The position numbers and the translations under genes were made by a program. From Rhodanobacter spathiphylli B39 (GTDB lineage: Bacteria > Pseudomonadota > Gammaproteobacteria > Xanthomonadales > Rhodanobacteraceae), in NCBI RefSeq assembly GCF_000264295.1, contig NZ_AJXT01000018.1:1-64000 (forward strand): a stretch of 64,000 bases of DNA, given 5' to 3'. Positions 36,482-44,329 of the stretch are shown in pieces; position 1 is the first letter of the stretch; each line of letters begins with the position of its first letter. The notes beneath the pieces are model-generated. The model ran no database searches, had not been told where the DNA came from, and was given only the letters and a program-made list of their open reading frames with translations.

Positions 36482-37383
36482 AGAACGCGCCCCTCGCAAA
36501 ACCCCTTCCCCCGCTGGCGGGGGAAGGTGCCAACTGCGAAGGCAGGATGCCGAAGCGGACGGCGAAGCCGGCCCGAAGGGCGTGCCGCAGGAGCGGCACG
36601 CAAGGCGGATGGGGGGCTTGGGGTCGGCGTGTGCCCCCACCCGCCCTCCGGGCACCTTCCCCCGCCAGCGGGGGAAGGAAGGTTGTCTTGGCCTTGATGT
36701 TCGGCCTCTGCATCGGCAGCCTCCACGCCCAGGACAAACCCGCCCTGTCGCCCGCGAAAACCGCCGCCGAAGCCAAACTGGTCGACATCCGCACGCTGGT
36801 GCCCGACATCGCCGAGGACATCAAGTACGCCGGCAGCGACAATTTCATGGACACGCCGGCGGACGGCTATCGCGCCCCGGCCTGCCTGCTGCTGCGTCCG
36901 GTCGCCGAAGCGCTGGCACGGGTCGAGCGTGACCTGCGCACGCGCCACCAGCGCCTGAAGATCTGGGACTGCTACCGCCCCGCCCGCGCGGTGGCGCATT
37001 TCGTGCGTTGGGCCCACGATCTTTCCGACCAGCGCACCAAGCCGCAGCACTACCCGCGCCTGGACAAGTCCGAACTCCTGCACGGCTACATCGCGGAAAG
37101 CTCCGGCCACAGCCGCGGCGCCACCATCGACCTGACCATGCAACAGTGCGCCGCCGACGGCAGCCGCTGCATGCCGCTGGACATGGGCACGGATTTCGAC
37201 TTCTTCGACGTGCGCGCGCACACCGACACGCCCGACGTCACGCCGCAGCAACACGCGAACCGCCTGCTGCTGCGCGACGCGATGGAGCGCGAGGGCTTCC
37301 GCAACTATCCGATGGAGTGGTGGCATTACACCCTCGACCCGGAACCGACGCCGCACACGCTCTACGACGTGCCGGTGCAGTGA
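36478..37383 (+). CDS. VanX/DdpX-type D-Ala-D-Ala dipeptidase
   Basis: 301-aa exported zinc dipeptidase. The VanX signature is complete: H211 and D218 in SSGHSRGATID, and E280 and H283 in MEWWHY. It would hydrolyse D-Ala-D-Ala to free D-alanine. No vanA/vanH-like genes are near, so glycopeptide resistance is not implied; a cell-wall salvage role, as for DdpX and PcgL, fits. An inverted repeat of 175 bp (36504-36678) separates the n-region from the hydrophobic core (VVLALMFGLCIGSLHAQ) of the signal peptide while keeping the frame open. Confidence 0.85.
   Translation: MKNAPLAKPLPPLAGEGANCEGRMPKRTAKPARRACRRSGTQGGWGAWGRRVPPPALRAPSPASGGRKVVLALMFGLCIGSLHAQDKPALSPAKTAAEAKLVDIRTLVPDIAEDIKYAGSDNFMDTPADGYRAPACLLLRPVAEALARVERDLRTRHQRLKIWDCYRPARAVAHFVRWAHDLSDQRTKPQHYPRLDKSELLHGYIAESSGHSRGATIDLTMQQCAADGSRCMPLDMGTDFDFFDVRAHTDTPDVTPQQHANRLLLRDAMEREGFRNYPMEWWHYTLDPEPTPHTLYDVPVQ
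36504..36678. repeat. 175-bp inverted-repeat element inside the signal-peptide region of the D-Ala-D-Ala dipeptidase gene
   Basis: The left arm CCTTCCCCCGCTGGCGGGGGAAGGTGCC (36504-36531) is repeated in reverse at 36651-36678, differing only by the CTGG/CCAG centre. Each arm is itself a hairpin. The middle holds further dyads (GCCGCAGGAGCGGC, GGGGGCTTGGGG..CCCCCAC). The frame through it has no stop but encodes a Pro/Arg/Gly-rich sequence unlike any family member. Confidence 0.85.
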
Positions 37384-37414
37384 CCCGAAACCCGCAGCGC
37401 AAAGGCGACATGCC

Positions 37415-38470
37415 ATGTACAAACCCCTTGCCAGCCTCGCCGTTGCCGTCCTGCTCGGCGGCTGCGCCTCCGCCACCAAGCCGGTCGATCCCACCGATGC
37501 GCTGATGGCGCGCTACGCCGGCGACGTGCCCGGCGCCTCGCTGCTGGTGCTCAAGGACGGCAGGGCCATCGTCAGCCGCAGCTACGGCCTGGCCAATCTC
37601 GAGGACCATGACGAGACCACGCCGGCCACCAACTACCGGCTCGCCTCGGTGAGCAAGCAGTTCACCGCGGCGGCGATCCTGCTGCTGGCCGAAAGCGGCC
37701 GGCTGCACCTCGACGACCCGGTGCGTCGCTGGCTGCCCACGCTGCCGGAGACGGACTCCGCCGTCACCCTGCGCCAGTTGCTGACGCACACCGGCGGTCT
37801 GGTCGACTACGAAGACCTGATTCCGCCCGGCACCACCGCCCAGGTCAGCGACAACGACGTGCTGCGGATGCTGTCCGCCACCTCGAAGAGCTATTTCGCG
37901 CCGGGCACGAGCTATCGCTACAGCAACTCGGGCTACGTGCTGCTGGGCCTGGTGGTGGAACGCGCCTCCGGCGTCAGCCTGCCGCTGTACCTGCAGCAGC
38001 ACATCTTCCGTCCGCTGCACATGGACCACACCCTGATGTACATGAGCGGTGGTCCGGAAGTGGCGCATCGCGCCTACGGCTACAGCGAAGAGCACGGCCA
38101 GTGGACGCGCACCGACCAGAGCGTCACCAGCGCCACCCGCGGCGACGGCGGCATCTATTCCTCGGTCGAGGACATGGCGAAGTGGGACGCCGCGCTGTAC
38201 GACAACCGCCTGCTCAGCGACGCCTCGCGCCAGCTGGCCTTCAGCCCCCACGTGAAGGTCACCGGCGAACCGTACGAGGCCAGCTACGGCTACGGCTGGC
38301 GCATCACCGGCGACACGCTGTGGCACTCCGGCGAAAGCATCGGCTTCCGCAACGTGATCGTGCGCTGGCCGAAGCAGCACCTCACCGTGATCCTGCTCAG
38401 CAACCGCAACGGGCCGGAACCGTACCGCACCGCGCTGGCGATCGCGCAGCCTTACCTGCAGGAACCGTGA
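37415..38470 (+). CDS. beta-lactamase-fold serine hydrolase lipoprotein
   Basis: 351-aa lipoprotein (lipobox LLGGC, Cys17) with a serine beta-lactamase/DD-peptidase fold. S78-V-S-K81 is the active-site motif, YSN follows in YRYSNSGY, and WHSGES replaces the usual HTG/KTG. It is the second such hydrolase in the operon and lacks the C-terminal domain of the first. A D,D-carboxypeptidase or D-aminopeptidase role is inferred. Its TGA overlaps the next ATG by one base. Confidence 0.82.
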   Translation: MYKPLASLAVAVLLGGCASATKPVDPTDALMARYAGDVPGASLLVLKDGRAIVSRSYGLANLEDHDETTPATNYRLASVSKQFTAAAILLLAESGRLHLDDPVRRWLPTLPETDSAVTLRQLLTHTGGLVDYEDLIPPGTTAQVSDNDVLRMLSATSKSYFAPGTSYRYSNSGYVLLGLVVERASGVSLPLYLQQHIFRPLHMDHTLMYMSGGPEVAHRAYGYSEEHGQWTRTDQSVTSATRGDGGIYSSVEDMAKWDAALYDNRLLSDASRQLAFSPHVKVTGEPYEASYGYGWRITGDTLWHSGESIGFRNVIVRWPKQHLTVILLSNRNGPEPYRTALAIAQPYLQEP

Positions 38471-39237
38471 TGTCCCGTCCGCTCCGTTTGTCGCGCAGCG
38501 TCGCCGTCCTGGCGCTGGTCGCCCTGCTCGCCGCCTGCGCCCACGCGCCGCCGCGCAACCCGCTGGCGACCTGGGTGCCCTCGCCCAACCACGACATCCG
38601 CCGGCCGGTGCTGATCGTGGTGCACTTCACCAACCAGCACTCGGCGCAGGAAAGCCTGGACACGCTGCGCACGAAGAACAGCGGCGGCCCGGTGAGCTCG
38701 CACTACCTGGTGGGCAGCGACGGCCACATCTACCAGCTGGTGTCCGACCAGTTGCGCGCCTGGCACGGCGGCGGCGGCCACTGGGGCACGATCACCGACA
38801 TCAACTCCGCCTCGATCGGCATCGAGCTGGACAACGACGGCCATTCGCCGTTTGCCCAGGCGCAGATCGACAGCCTGTTGCGCCTGCTCACCGACCTCAC
38901 CACGCGCCTGCACATCCCGCGCACGCAGGTCATCGGCCACCAGGATTTCGCGCCCACGCGCAAGGACGATCCCGGCCCGCTGTTTCCGTGGCCGCAACTG
39001 GCTGCCGCCGGCTTCGGCTTGTGGCCGCAGGGCGAACTGATCGATCCGCCCTCAGGCTTTGATCCGTGGATGGCGCTGGGCCTGGTCGGCTACCCGCTGG
39101 AAGACCGTGCCGCGGCGGTGCGCGCGTTCCACAACCACTACCGCGGCATCGGCGGCGATGAGCTCGACGCGCAGGATCTGCGCATCCTCTACAACCTGGC
39201 GCAGATCGTCGAACGCGGCACGCCGCTTAGCGACTGA
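38470..39237 (+). CDS. AmiD-like N-acetylmuramoyl-L-alanine amidase lipoprotein
   Basis: 255-aa zinc amidase of the AmpD/Amidase_2 family with a lipobox (LLAAC, Cys23). Zinc ligands are H52 (VVHFTNQ), H157 (VIGHQDF) and D167 (KDDPG). A C-terminal domain resembling the peptidoglycan-binding part of AmiD follows. It would separate the peptide from MurNAc at the outer membrane. It is the last gene of the lysA operon and overlaps the convergent next gene by 11 bases. Confidence 0.88.
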   Translation: MSRPLRLSRSVAVLALVALLAACAHAPPRNPLATWVPSPNHDIRRPVLIVVHFTNQHSAQESLDTLRTKNSGGPVSSHYLVGSDGHIYQLVSDQLRAWHGGGGHWGTITDINSASIGIELDNDGHSPFAQAQIDSLLRLLTDLTTRLHIPRTQVIGHQDFAPTRKDDPGPLFPWPQLAAAGFGLWPQGELIDPPSGFDPWMALGLVGYPLEDRAAAVRAFHNHYRGIGGDELDAQDLRILYNLAQIVERGTPLSD

Positions 39238-39967
39238 GCGTTTTCGCGGACGGCCCGGCGATCCGCCGTAGATCGGACGCCGCGTCCTCGAAGCGCGGCA
39301 TCATGGCCGGCGTGGCAGCCCGCAGCGGAAACGCCAGCACCTGGTCGGTATAGGTCTCGATCAGGGCGCTGAACGGCCGGTTGCCTGCGTCGTACAGCAG
39401 CGCACGATGCTGCAGGATCGCGTGGGGAATCGCCTGCGTGCCGGCTGCCGCGGACACCGACCACAGCACCCGGGCGCTCAGTGTCCTGCGCCGGAAATGC
39501 AGCGCCCGCACCACCTTGCCGAACGGCACGTCGCTGTTGTCGAGCTGGTGGTTCATCGCCGCGGTGAGGCGACCGGGCAGATACCAGTTGTCCGCCTCCG
39601 ACAGCACCTGGTCGCCGCAGGCCAGTTGCACCCGTCGGTATTTCACCCGCTGGTCGGCTCCCGCCATCAGTTGCGCGCGCAGCTCGGGCGGCAGCGGCTT
39701 GTCCACGCCGCGCACCCGGTGCGCCACCACGCGCGCCGGCGACGCCATCCGATGCACGGCGCACCAGCGTTCGAGCGTCAGCGTGGCGCTGTCATGGCCG
39801 AGCAGGTCGGCATTGAGGGTTTGCAGCATCCGCTGCGCCTGCATCCGTCCCTGCGGCGTATCACGCCAGCCACCGGCAACCGGTTCGCGTGCGACGGCGG
39901 CGCTGCCGACCAGCAGCGAGAACAGGACAACCGAGGTGGCACGCCGCAGCGATCGAGTCATGGTCAT
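39227..39967 (-). CDS. exported chorismate lyase-like protein
   Basis: 246-aa protein with a signal peptide (about 1-26, ending AVA). Residues 60-225 resemble the UbiC chorismate lyase fold: YRRVQLACGDQVLSEADNW, VPFGKVVRALHFRRRTL and a late ALIETY segment. A periplasmic location is odd for chorismate chemistry, so it may bind another small aromatic compound. Start is ATG 39967 or 39961. It is a single gene, with 70 bases to the efflux operon on the same strand. Confidence 0.6.
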   Translation of the reverse strand: MTMTRSLRRATSVVLFSLLVGSAAVAREPVAGGWRDTPQGRMQAQRMLQTLNADLLGHDSATLTLERWCAVHRMASPARVVAHRVRGVDKPLPPELRAQLMAGADQRVKYRRVQLACGDQVLSEADNWYLPGRLTAAMNHQLDNSDVPFGKVVRALHFRRRTLSARVLWSVSAAAGTQAIPHAILQHRALLYDAGNRPFSALIETYTDQVLAFPLRAATPAMMPRFEDAASDLRRIAGPSAKTLSR

Positions 39968-40037
39968 CTGTCGCGCGCCTGCCGCACGGGCAGCGACGCG
40001 CGACTCCCGGGAAAACCCGAGCCTGCCGGAAGTGGCC

Positions 40038-43000
40038 TCACACTTCCAGCCGGTCGCCCGGCCGCGCCACCAGCGCGTACAGCGCCGGCATCAGGAACAC
40101 GCTGATCAGCAGGCGGGTGAACAGGCCGCTGACGATGACCAGGGCGAACGGCCGCTGTGTATCGGTGCCCACGCCGGTGGCCAGCGCCGCCGGCAACAGG
40201 CCCAGCGCCGCCACCAGCGCCGTCATCATGATCGGGCGCAGGCGCAGGATCGCGCCTTCGCGGATTGCCTCGGCCACCTCGACACCGTTGCGGCGCAGTT
40301 CGTTGACGTAGGAGATGTACACCACGGCGGTCTGCACCGAGACCCCGAACAGCGCGAGGAAGCCGATCCCCGACGACACCGAGAACGGTGTGCCGGTCAG
40401 CCACAGCGCGATGATGCCGCCGGCCGGCGCGGACAGCACCACGCCGAGCACGGTGATGAACGGAAACTTGAAGTTGCTGTACAGGGTGAACAGCAGCAGG
40501 AAGATCAGCCCCACGGTGAGCGGCACGATCAGGTTCAGCTGTGCGCGCGAGGCGGTGTATTCCTTGTACTCGCCGCCCCAGTCCAGCCGGTAGCCCTGCT
40601 GCAGTTTCACTTTCGCATTGACCTCGGCGATCGCGTCCTCCACCGCGCCGGCCAGGTCGCGGTCTTCCACCGAGAACTGCACGCCGATGTAACGCGAGTT
40701 GTCCTGCCGGTAGATGAAGGAGGCGCCGTTGGTCACCTCGATATCGGCGAATTCCTTCAGCGGCAGCTGCTGGCCGCCCGGCGTGGCCACCAGGATGTTG
40801 CCGATCGCCTCGGCGTTGTCGCGATACTGCCGGTCCAGCCGCACCACCAGGTCGAACTGCTTCTCGCCCTGGATCACCTCGGTCGCCACGTCGCCGCCGA
40901 TGGCGGTCTGGATCAGGCCGTTGATGTCGTCCACGTTGAGGCCGTAACGGGCGATCGCCGCGCGCTTGATGCGGATGCTGAGGCTGGGCTGGCCCAGCTC
41001 CTGCACCAGGGTCACGTCGCGGATGCCGCGCACCTGTTCCAGCACGTGCTTGATTGCCTTGCCCCTGGCCTGCAGCGTGTCGAGGTCGGGGCCGAACACC
41101 TTCACCGCCAGCGCGCTCTTCAGGCCGGTCTCGGCTTCGTCCACCGCATCCTCGGCCGGCTGGGTGTAGTTGAAGGTGATGCCGGGGAAGCTCTGCAGCT
41201 TCTGGTTGATCGCTGCGGTCAGCTCGGCCTTGTTGCGGTATTTTCCGGTCCACTGCGAATACGGTTTCAGCCCGACGTAGAACTCCACGTTGAAGAAGCC
41301 GGTGGAGTCGGTGCCGTCGTCGGGCCGACCCAGTTCCGACGCGACCGTGGTGACCTGGGGGAACGAACGCAGGATGTCGCGGATCTGCGGGGTGATCTTC
41401 GCCGACTCGTCGAACGAGATGGTGTACGGCATGGTCGCGCGCACCCACAGCGCGCCCTCGTCCAGGTGCGGCATGAACTCCGCGCCGATGCGCGGGATCA
41501 GCAGCAGCGACAGCCCCAGCAGCAGGGCCGAGGCGATCGTGGTGAGCCACACCCGGGCCAGGCAGAAGTCCAGTCCCCGGATGTAGACCGACCTGATCGC
41601 CTCGAACGCGCGGTTGCGCCGCTCGCGCACGCCCTTGCGCATCAGCCAGGAGCACAGCACCGGCAGCAAGGTCAGGGTGACCACCAGCGAACCGATCAGG
41701 GCGAACACCATGGTGTCGGCCATCGGCTTGAACAGCGTGCCGGACGGGCCGGACAGCACGTAGATCGGCAGGAAGCTGACCACGATCACCGCCACCGCGT
41801 AGAACAGCGGGCGATCGACCTCGGCCGCCGCGTCGCGGATCACCTCGATCAGGTTGAACTTCGTGCCTTCGCGATCGGCGAGCTGGCGGTGGATGTTCTC
41901 CACCATCACCACCGCCGCGTCGACCAGGATGCCGAAGTCGATCGCGCCGATCGACAACAGGTTGGCCGACGCGCCCTGCAGGTCCAGCCCGATGAAGGCG
42001 ACCAGCAGCGACAGCGGGATGGTCACCGCCACGATCAGCCCGGCGCGCACGTCGTACAGGAAGAAGATCAGCACCACCACGACCAGCAGCATGCCGCGCA
42101 GCAGGTTGTCCCTGACCACCTGGGTGGTCACCGCGACGAGATCGCTGCGGTCGTAGAACGGATGGACCTTGATGTCCTTCGGCAAGATCTGTTCGTTGAG
42201 TTCCTTCGTCTTCGCCTCGACCCGCTTCAGCACGTCCTGGGTCTTCTCGCCGGTGCGCAGCGAGATCACGCCCTCGACCGCGTCGTTCTGCTGCTCGAAG
42301 CCGAACTGGCCCAGCCGCGGCGCGACGCCGATCACCACGCGGCCGACGTCCTTCACCAGCACCGGAGTACCGTCGTGCACGGCCAGCACCACGTTGCCGA
42401 TGTCCTCCAGCGTCTGCAGCCGGCCCACGCCACGCACGTAGTAGAACTGGCCACCCTGCGCGTAGAAGCCGCCGCCGGCGTTGCCGTTGTTGGCGGCCAG
42501 CGCGGCCTGCACCTGCTGCGCGGTGAGCCCGACCCCGGCGATCTTCGCCGGGTCCAGCAACACCTGGTACTGCATGCTGCCGCCGCCGAAACCGGAGTCG
42601 TCGGCCACGCCCGCCACGGCGCGGTACTGCGGCTCGACCACCCAGTCCTCGAAGGTCTTCAGCTCCATCGGCGAGCGGTCGGAGCTTTGCAGCACATAGC
42701 GATAGATCAGCCCCGACGGCGACGACAGCGGCGACACCGACGGCTTCACCCCGTCGGGCAGGTCGAGGTCGCCGAGCCGGTTGAACACCTGCTGGCGCGC
42801 GAAATAATTGTCGGTGCCGTTGTCGAAGGTGAGCGTGACCACCGACAGGCCGTACAGCGAAATCGAGCGGACGTTGTCGGTCTTCGGAATGCCGGTCATG
42901 CCCTGCTCGGCCGGCACCGTGATCAGCCGTTCCACCTCCTCGGCGGTGTGGCCGGGCCATTGGGTGACGATCTCCACGCTGGGCGGCGACAGGTCGGGAT

Positions 43001-43157
43001 ACGCATCCACCGGCAGCCGGTGCAGCGCATGCACGCCCGCACCGACCAGCACCAGCACCAGCAGCGCAACCAGGAAACGCTGCGCCAGCGAGGCGCCGAC
43101 GAGCCGGTTCATCAGCGACGCCGCGCGCGGCGGCATGGGCGGCAGGTGCTCGCTCAT
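40038..43157 (-). CDS. CusA/CzcA family RND efflux pump
   Basis: 1039-aa inner-membrane proton-driven exporter of the heavy-metal RND type, with 12 predicted helices and two large periplasmic loops. The proton-relay helix 4 carries DFGILVDAAVVMVEN, the heavy-metal efflux signature; AGGI and FALFGV segments mark the second half. Metal specificity (Cu/Ag or Zn/Co/Ni/Cd) cannot be fixed; no clear Met triad was identified. The gene is coupled to the adaptor gene by ATGA and is last in a TolC-adaptor-pump operon. Confidence 0.88.
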   Translation of the reverse strand: MSEHLPPMPPRAASLMNRLVGASLAQRFLVALLVLVLVGAGVHALHRLPVDAYPDLSPPSVEIVTQWPGHTAEEVERLITVPAEQGMTGIPKTDNVRSISLYGLSVVTLTFDNGTDNYFARQQVFNRLGDLDLPDGVKPSVSPLSSPSGLIYRYVLQSSDRSPMELKTFEDWVVEPQYRAVAGVADDSGFGGGSMQYQVLLDPAKIAGVGLTAQQVQAALAANNGNAGGGFYAQGGQFYYVRGVGRLQTLEDIGNVVLAVHDGTPVLVKDVGRVVIGVAPRLGQFGFEQQNDAVEGVISLRTGEKTQDVLKRVEAKTKELNEQILPKDIKVHPFYDRSDLVAVTTQVVRDNLLRGMLLVVVVLIFFLYDVRAGLIVAVTIPLSLLVAFIGLDLQGASANLLSIGAIDFGILVDAAVVMVENIHRQLADREGTKFNLIEVIRDAAAEVDRPLFYAVAVIVVSFLPIYVLSGPSGTLFKPMADTMVFALIGSLVVTLTLLPVLCSWLMRKGVRERRNRAFEAIRSVYIRGLDFCLARVWLTTIASALLLGLSLLLIPRIGAEFMPHLDEGALWVRATMPYTISFDESAKITPQIRDILRSFPQVTTVASELGRPDDGTDSTGFFNVEFYVGLKPYSQWTGKYRNKAELTAAINQKLQSFPGITFNYTQPAEDAVDEAETGLKSALAVKVFGPDLDTLQARGKAIKHVLEQVRGIRDVTLVQELGQPSLSIRIKRAAIARYGLNVDDINGLIQTAIGGDVATEVIQGEKQFDLVVRLDRQYRDNAEAIGNILVATPGGQQLPLKEFADIEVTNGASFIYRQDNSRYIGVQFSVEDRDLAGAVEDAIAEVNAKVKLQQGYRLDWGGEYKEYTASRAQLNLIVPLTVGLIFLLLFTLYSNFKFPFITVLGVVLSAPAGGIIALWLTGTPFSVSSGIGFLALFGVSVQTAVVYISYVNELRRNGVEVAEAIREGAILRLRPIMMTALVAALGLLPAALATGVGTDTQRPFALVIVSGLFTRLLISVFLMPALYALVARPGDRLEV

Positions 43158-44329
43158 TGGTTTTGCATGAACTGCACGAAGATGCCGCCGTCGACCACGA
43201 TGCGGTCGCCGGCCCGCAGGCCCTCGCTGATCAGGTAGCCGTCGCCGCTGCGCGTCCCCGTGGTGACATGGCGGCGCGCGAAGCTGCCATCGTGCTGCAG
43301 CAGGTAGACGAACGGCAGGTTCTCGTCGTCGCGCAGCAACGCCGAGGCGGGAACCCGCAGGCCCTCGCCGGCCTGGCGTGACTGGATGCGCACGCGCAAG
43401 TACATCTGCTTGCGCAGCACACCCTCGGGGTTGTTGACCACGATGCGCGCGGCGATCGCCCGGGTATCCGGGTTCACCACCGCGGCGATGTTGTCCACCG
43501 TGCCGGGCCATTCCTCGCCCGGCGTGCCGGCATCCACCTGCGCCGGATCACCGACCCTGATCGCGGTCAGTTCCTTCGCCGACAGTTGCGCCATCACCCA
43601 CACCTTCGACAGGTTGGCCACGGTGAAGCACGGCGTGCTGCCGGCCTGCAGCAGCTGCCCGGGAGTGATCAGCTTGTCCACCACGGTGCCGCCGATCGGC
43701 GCGCGGATGACGCCCTGCACCCGCGCCACCGTGCGACCGGCCTGGATCGCCTTGATCGTGGCCGCATCGACATCGAGCGCCACCAGCGCCTGCAGCGCCG
43801 CATCGCGATCGGCCTCGGCGCTGGCCGCGTCGATCTGCGCCTGCTCGGTTTCGCGCCGCGACACGCCTTCGTGTTGCAGCAGGTCCTTGTCGGCGTCGGC
43901 CAGCCGCCGCGCGTTCCGCGCCGTGATCAGCGCCTTGCGATAGCTGCCGATCGCCGCGGAAAAGTCCGGCGAATCCACCAGCGCCAGCGGCTGTCCCTGG
44001 CGCACCTTGTCGCCCGGCGCGACCAGCAGCCGCGCCACCGGGCCGGAGAATGGCGCCAGCACGCTGGTGGCCTGGTCGTTGTCGAAATCCACCACGCCGG
44101 TGGTGTCGACCGTGCGATGGAAACTCGCCGGCGCCAGCGTGAGCAGACGGATGTGCTGGCGCTGCGCCGCGGTCATCGTCACGTTCTTCGGCGTGTCGGC
44201 CGCCGCAGCCTGCGGTGCGGCGGACTGCGAAGAACAACCTGCCACGCCGATGAGCATGCCGAGCGCAAGCAGGCAGGCCAGGCGAACGGGCGGCGTGCGA
44301 TGCGCCACCGAAGAGGATCTGCTTTTCAT
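43154..44329 (-). CDS. RND efflux periplasmic adaptor (CusB/CzcB type)
   Basis: 391-aa membrane-fusion lipoprotein (lipobox IGVAGC, Cys32). It has a lipoyl half-motif (LLVAPGDKVRQGQPLALVDSP), an alpha-helical hairpin (about 125-190), and the returning VIRAPIGGTVVDK half, then beta-barrel and membrane-proximal domains. It bridges the pump to the outer membrane channel. Overlapping ATGA junctions on both sides show tight co-translation. Confidence 0.9.
   Translation of the reverse strand: MKSRSSSVAHRTPPVRLACLLALGMLIGVAGCSSQSAAPQAAAADTPKNVTMTAAQRQHIRLLTLAPASFHRTVDTTGVVDFDNDQATSVLAPFSGPVARLLVAPGDKVRQGQPLALVDSPDFSAAIGSYRKALITARNARRLADADKDLLQHEGVSRRETEQAQIDAASAEADRDAALQALVALDVDAATIKAIQAGRTVARVQGVIRAPIGGTVVDKLITPGQLLQAGSTPCFTVANLSKVWVMAQLSAKELTAIRVGDPAQVDAGTPGEEWPGTVDNIAAVVNPDTRAIAARIVVNNPEGVLRKQMYLRVRIQSRQAGEGLRVPASALLRDDENLPFVYLLQHDGSFARRHVTTGTRSGDGYLISEGLRAGDRIVVDGGIFVQFMQNQ

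Noticed and set aside
36478..37383. D-Ala-D-Ala dipeptidase gene as a pseudogene because of the inserted repeat
   Set aside because: The frame is intact across the repeat and all VanX catalytic residues are present; only the N-terminus is altered.
36478..38470. Vancomycin or beta-lactam resistance genes
   Set aside because: VanX-type and beta-lactamase-fold proteins are here without vanA/vanH or ampR partners, inside a cell-wall peptide operon, so salvage is the better reading.
39381..43238. A 1,285-codon open frame on the plus strand opposite the RND pump gene
   Set aside because: It is His/Gln/Arg-rich, has no recognisable domain and lies antisense to a well-conserved gene. Long antisense frames are expected at this GC content.
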